Assembly: GCA_020439995.1 (NCBI GenBank)
Contig: JAGROY010000047.1
Span: 1-60,240 of the forward strand
Direction: 5' to 3'
Source: Verrucomicrobiia bacterium
GTDB lineage: Bacteria > Verrucomicrobiota > Verrucomicrobiia > Verrucomicrobiales > DEV007
DNA: 60,240 nucleotides
Part shown: piece after piece, positions 58,201 to 60,240 of the stretch
Position numbering within the stretch: position 1 is the first letter of the stretch
Layout: each line of letters starts with the position of its first letter
Made by a program: the position numbers and the translations under genes
The notes under the pieces: model-generated
The model's database searches: none
The model's input: only the letters and a program-made list of their open reading frames with translations
Told to the model about the DNA's origin: nothing

Positions 58201-58538
58201 GATGCATCCGGCTGCTGCCACTGTAAACCTTCCACGCGGAATGCTACCGGTCGCCCCCACGCCACATCGTGCGCCTTCAGCGGTTCGATCTCGACCACGA
58301 TCGAAAGGGGCTCGACTCCATCTGCAGGCACCTGGCGACGTGTCAGCTCCTCGGGAGACATCGCATTGAGCAGCTCCGACGCCAGATCGCGCTGCAGCGA
58401 CTGCGCCTTAGACAACTTGTTCGTGAACGTTGTGACCTCGGGGAAGAACAACAACTCTGTAAACATCTGCGCCTGCCCTGCTGGCCCATCTTCCAGATGA
58501 GCCGTGATGGACAACGCCCTGATATGCAAATCCCTCAT
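55272..58538 (-). CDS. Clp-like double AAA+ ATPase with PCRF-like C-terminal domain, first in operon
   Basis: The 1088-residue protein has the same N-terminal domain type (LPTLGIE at 117-124). AAA+ 1 follows (Walker A GEAGVGKTA near 238; the Walker B position is NFGNL, so hydrolysis is unlikely; pore loop GMSGMGDWQER lacks the aromatic residue). AAA+ 2 is intact (GPTGVGKTE near 510; LLLDEFEKA near 575; TSNLGA; NRID; GARPVKRAIE), but the GYVG pore motif is replaced by SLGD. Residues about 790-890 are coiled-coil-like. Residues about 895-1030 (ISLVLHADSS, HAFVRLYLEVAAHFG, FRSEEGAHVF, SSRAQIRAVDAV) parallel the release-factor PCRF domain. This is the first gene of the four-gene operon, with an ATG start and a weak SD (AAAGAG). 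Confidence 0.86.
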   Translation of the reverse strand: MRDLHIRALSITAHLEDGPAGQAQMFTELLFFPEVTTFTNKLSKAQSLQRDLASELLNAMSPEELTRRQVPADGVEPLSIVVEIEPLKAHDVAWGRPVAFRVEGLQWQQPDASIAYLPTLGIEVVAADAGALGKMVAEHVRSALVRNGALQSLFQLALLQRTQRLEIEGLTWNARPLTPGERYLKELGEESKENVLKEVAVCMLPGKMRRAYERERDVELLGSWLLGRRPMSVLLVGEAGVGKTAVIEEMIRTNTAFGAKGREMWRTSGARIVAGMSGMGDWQERCMKMIRECKDRKALLNFGNLFELLEVGQSSASTENIASFLRPWLSRGEIQAVFECTPQQLAAIEQSDPRMLDAVRQLKLEEPEPASVSAILTRVANQRADDYCQERDFSEEAIRRVESLHRRFASYSAFPGRALRFIERLREQLDPSPGQPVTAADADRAFAAETGMPSLLIDDEEMLDLTRTEKWFRDRVIGQEGAVEVAITAVAAIKARLSRPGKPLASFLFIGPTGVGKTELARTLAEFFFSDRNRMIRLDMSEFSTPGSAGRLASSSLGDAEGILTSQMRDQPFSLLLLDEFEKASPEVYDLFLQVLGEARLTDGAGRVADFSNAIIVMTSNLGAQTYTGARFGFNDGSGGGTVAIDHFTEAVKKELRPEFFNRIDRIVPFLPLEREVVRGVVKRELSLIDARDGLRNRNLAVAVEEPVVDLLVEAGYDPRYGARPVKRAIEQRLLRKLADELNASKRENGIFAADVETARNGQRITFKFHHGKDEVRADVAQRRFLLEELPRRRRAYQKLFASSMVSQLSSERSQLRRRLKNRTHVQSGTDAGDDYKRSALLDSLLGRLESERCGILDCEQTILLEEYGESSGSRADARVLSEGIYRETLIDVYSASEQASAQISLVLHADSSKNLHAFVRLYLEVAAHFGCRSRVGIFHRPPEPLPDDDELVDAKWGTMRPEVLPVDEALDSIRSKGTVAVAVEIADDHAFLRFRSEEGAHVFVDSEDNSSRAQIRAVDAVLEKCWCDIASIVNPDLNALAVRRQFDEGKGSVKDSALERKQQGVATPELVAELINENLYREAESQL

Positions 58539-58771
58539 TGCAGCTCTTTAACTCCGACACGGAACGTTTGCAATCCTGACGTCCCGCGACACCAAGCCTT
58601 TCGCGACACCGGTTCTGTTCATTTTCTCAGCAGATTCAGAATCGTCGATGCGCTTGGATGGTTCGTGAGAATTTGCCCAACGCAGTGCACCCGCATTGCC
58701 CGGCTATTTTCCTGCTTGCAAGCCCCACATTCTCTCTTACGATCCCTCCAGCTCATGGCGAACATCCGAAA

Positions 58772-58907
58772 GACTGCCCTTACCTCGAACATCCTCTGGC
58801 TCGGCCTTTGGATTATTCGGCGCGGGGCAGTGTCGGTCATGTAGTTTCAGTCATCTATCAGCGAACTTTCGACCACACCTGCTCCACAACAAGGAGCGGG
58901 TTTTTTT
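58772..58907 (+). promoter_or_regulatory. Structured leader with terminator before the EamA transporter gene
   Basis: GACTGCCC (58772-58779) can pair with GGGCAGT (58825-58831), closing a domain of about 45 bases. Downstream, CCTGCTCC (58878-58885) pairs with GGAGCGGG (58893-58900), followed by seven T (58901-58907): a clear Rho-independent terminator on the plus strand, 57 bases before the transporter start. No plus gene precedes it, so it either ends a small RNA or is an attenuator of the transporter gene. No known riboswitch core was recognised. Confidence 0.5.
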
Positions 58908-58963
58908 GTGCCTGGATCCAATGTTGTGGACTCACACCCTACCCCATTCCCCACATTCCAGTC

Positions 58964-59926
58964 ATGAAAGACGATGCCCCTGCACTTTCAACTCAAGCGC
59001 TGCCCCCTCCCCGTGGAGAGGTGAGCCAGCGTCGGATCTCTGCCGCCATCACGTTTATCGTGGCGGCGGGAAGCGCTCTGTTGTTCTGTTCAAAAGGCGT
59101 CTTCGTCAAATCCGCCTATCGACTGGGTGCCGATCCTGTCAGCTTGCTTGCAGTCAGGATGATCATCTCCCTGCCGATCTTCCTGATCGCGATTTGGATC
59201 ACCGAGCGAAGGGCGGCCGTGAAAATGAACCCACGCACTTTCTGCAAGCTGATTGGGCTTGGCTTCCTCGGCTACTACTTGTCGTCCATCGTCAACTTTG
59301 CCGGACTCCAGTACATCTCTGTGGGGCTGGAGCGGATGGTGCTCTACACCTATCCGACACTGGTCGTGATCGGCTCGATGCTGTTCCTGAAGACACAACT
59401 CAAGCCAATCGTCATAGCAGCAATGTTCCTCACCTACGCAGGCATCGCGATCGCTTGGCACGGCGAAGCAAAGGCGACGGCCAGCCCTTCCGAAACCGTT
59501 CTTGGTGTCGGACTGGTATTCCTCAGTGCCGTCACCTACGCGACATTCATGCTCATGAGCGGACACATGATCCGCAGCATCGGCGGCATTCGCTTCACCT
59601 CCTATGTCGTTGCCATCTCCTGCGGATTTGTGATCCTGCACTTCGTTTTCACCCGGTCTCCCGCAGATCTACTTGATGTATCAACGCCCATCCTCGCTCA
59701 CGGAGCCATTCTGGCAGTGTTTGGCACCGCATTGCCCTCGTTCCTGCTCGGCTTGGGACTGGCAAGAGCCGGGGCGCAAAAGTTTGCCATTATCAGCACC
59801 GTCGGGCCGGTGGGCACAGTCGTCCTAGCATGGCTCGTGCTCGGTGAATCCCTCAATGCCAGTGGCATCATCGGATTCGCCATGACAATGGCTGGCGGTG
59901 TCGCGGTTACGCTGATGAAGGAGTAA
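58964..59926 (+). CDS. EamA/DMT-family inner-membrane transporter
   Basis: From ATG 58964 the protein has 320 residues and ten predicted membrane helices in two homologous halves, as in the drug/metabolite transporter superfamily. The first half has FCSKGVFVKSAYRLGADPV and GLERMVLYTYPTLVVIGS; the second ends in TVGPVGTVVLAWLVLGESL. The latter is the characteristic EamA closing motif. The substrate is unknown. The frame is open a further 102 codons upstream, but that part overlaps the terminator hairpin and has no membrane or domain character, so the later ATG is preferred. Confidence 0.88.
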   Translation: MKDDAPALSTQALPPPRGEVSQRRISAAITFIVAAGSALLFCSKGVFVKSAYRLGADPVSLLAVRMIISLPIFLIAIWITERRAAVKMNPRTFCKLIGLGFLGYYLSSIVNFAGLQYISVGLERMVLYTYPTLVVIGSMLFLKTQLKPIVIAAMFLTYAGIAIAWHGEAKATASPSETVLGVGLVFLSAVTYATFMLMSGHMIRSIGGIRFTSYVVAISCGFVILHFVFTRSPADLLDVSTPILAHGAILAVFGTALPSFLLGLGLARAGAQKFAIISTVGPVGTVVLAWLVLGESLNASGIIGFAMTMAGGVAVTLMKE

Positions 59927-59958
59927 GATAGGCACGTAGCTCCGCTTCGTCCGGCTCC

Positions 59959-60240
59959 CTAACACTCCTCCCTCGGTAAAGTAACACACCCGACATCACA
60001 GCACCTGCCACATTGGCCACATTGGCAATCGGCCGCCACCCTCAGCTCCACCTCGATCCGCTCACGACCGAAGCATCCTTTCGACTTCGCCGTCCCTCCC
60101 CAGGCCGTCTGTCCGCCCGAGATTTTCTCACCACGTCCGATTAATAACAGCCGATGCTCACGCGCCACGGCGCTCGTCCACTTCGTCCGCCCCCACGCCC
60201 GCGCAAGCCCGCGACGTAACACCACATCGCCAAACACCGC
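59959..60240 (-). CDS. Doubtful Cys-rich ORF running off the right edge
   Basis: A minus-strand frame of at least 93 codons enters from the right edge and stops at 59959. It ends in a cysteine cluster (CQCGQCGRCCDVGC) that partly comes from the short direct repeat CCACATTGG twice at about 60009-60027. The rest is Arg/Gly-rich (REHRLLLIGRGEKISGG). No family is recognised. It may be the end of a real gene or a spurious frame in repetitive DNA. Confidence 0.3.
   Translation of the reverse strand, partial: AVFGDVVLRRGLARAWGRTKWTSAVAREHRLLLIGRGEKISGGQTAWGGTAKSKGCFGRERIEVELRVAADCQCGQCGRCCDVGCVTLPREEC

Noticed and set aside
56598..58226. 542-codon plus-strand frame antisense to the first Clp-like gene
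   Set aside because: It is a shadow of the AAA+ gene: rich in His/Arg/Ser/Leu/Thr without domain order, no ribosome site, and the minus-strand gene has full AAA+ motifs.
1..60240. CRISPR array or insertion sequence with transposase
   Set aside because: No regularly spaced short repeats and no DDE or HUH transposase frame were found; the only mobile genes are those of the tRNA-linked element.

Overview
The window looks like a chromosomal segment of a member of the Verrucomicrobiota (PVC superphylum). The pointers are a PVC-type dehydrogenase/haem-binding CxxCH fusion protein, four small exported proteins with VPEPS-type PEP-CTERM tails, a multi-membrane exosortase, a giant secreted protein with GEVED and SdrD-B-like domains, and generally weak Shine-Dalgarno sites. 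No species can be named from sequence alone.

Positions 1-6060 hold one end of a decayed integrative element: a DUF3987-type helicase-like protein, a CHC2/Toprim primase, two excisionase-type HTH proteins, a large unknown protein and a broken tyrosine recombinase. The recombinase remnant abuts the 3' end of a tRNA-Sec(UCA) gene at 5969-6060. The last 12 or so bases of that tRNA no longer pair properly, as if the element's attachment sequence had replaced them.

Positions 6200-23300 are chromosomal genes for the cell envelope: an HTTM-like membrane protein and its partner, a small coiled-coil membrane protein, PEP-CTERM proteins, a polysaccharide-deacetylase/PVC-dehydrogenase/cytochrome c fusion, an exosortase fused to an EpsI-like domain, and a TPR protein divergent from it. 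Two related membrane-anchored proteins (10253-11179 and 16082-17680) differ by an exact 90-codon in-frame insertion. A relative of that inserted module also sits inside the unknown protein of the integrative element.

Positions 23568-46561 form a probable surface-adhesin locus. A 6417-residue secreted multidomain protein is followed, with a 4-bp overlap, by a VKOR-like/thioredoxin-like/DUF1573 membrane protein that may act on disulfides. After that comes a prepilin-like protein with a C-terminal von Willebrand A domain.

Positions 46558-60240 read mostly on the minus strand. A DapA/NanA-type aldolase and an SRPBCC protein form one overlapping pair. Upstream lies a tightly packed operon of three different Clp-like double AAA+ proteins followed by a DNA methyltransferase. 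All three AAA+ proteins lack a ClpN-type domain and share another N-terminal domain. Two of them end in what looks like a release-factor PCRF-like domain without a GGQ domain. I consider this operon the best candidate for an undescribed system. A divergent EamA transporter with a possible transcription attenuator, and a doubtful ORF running off the right edge, close the window.
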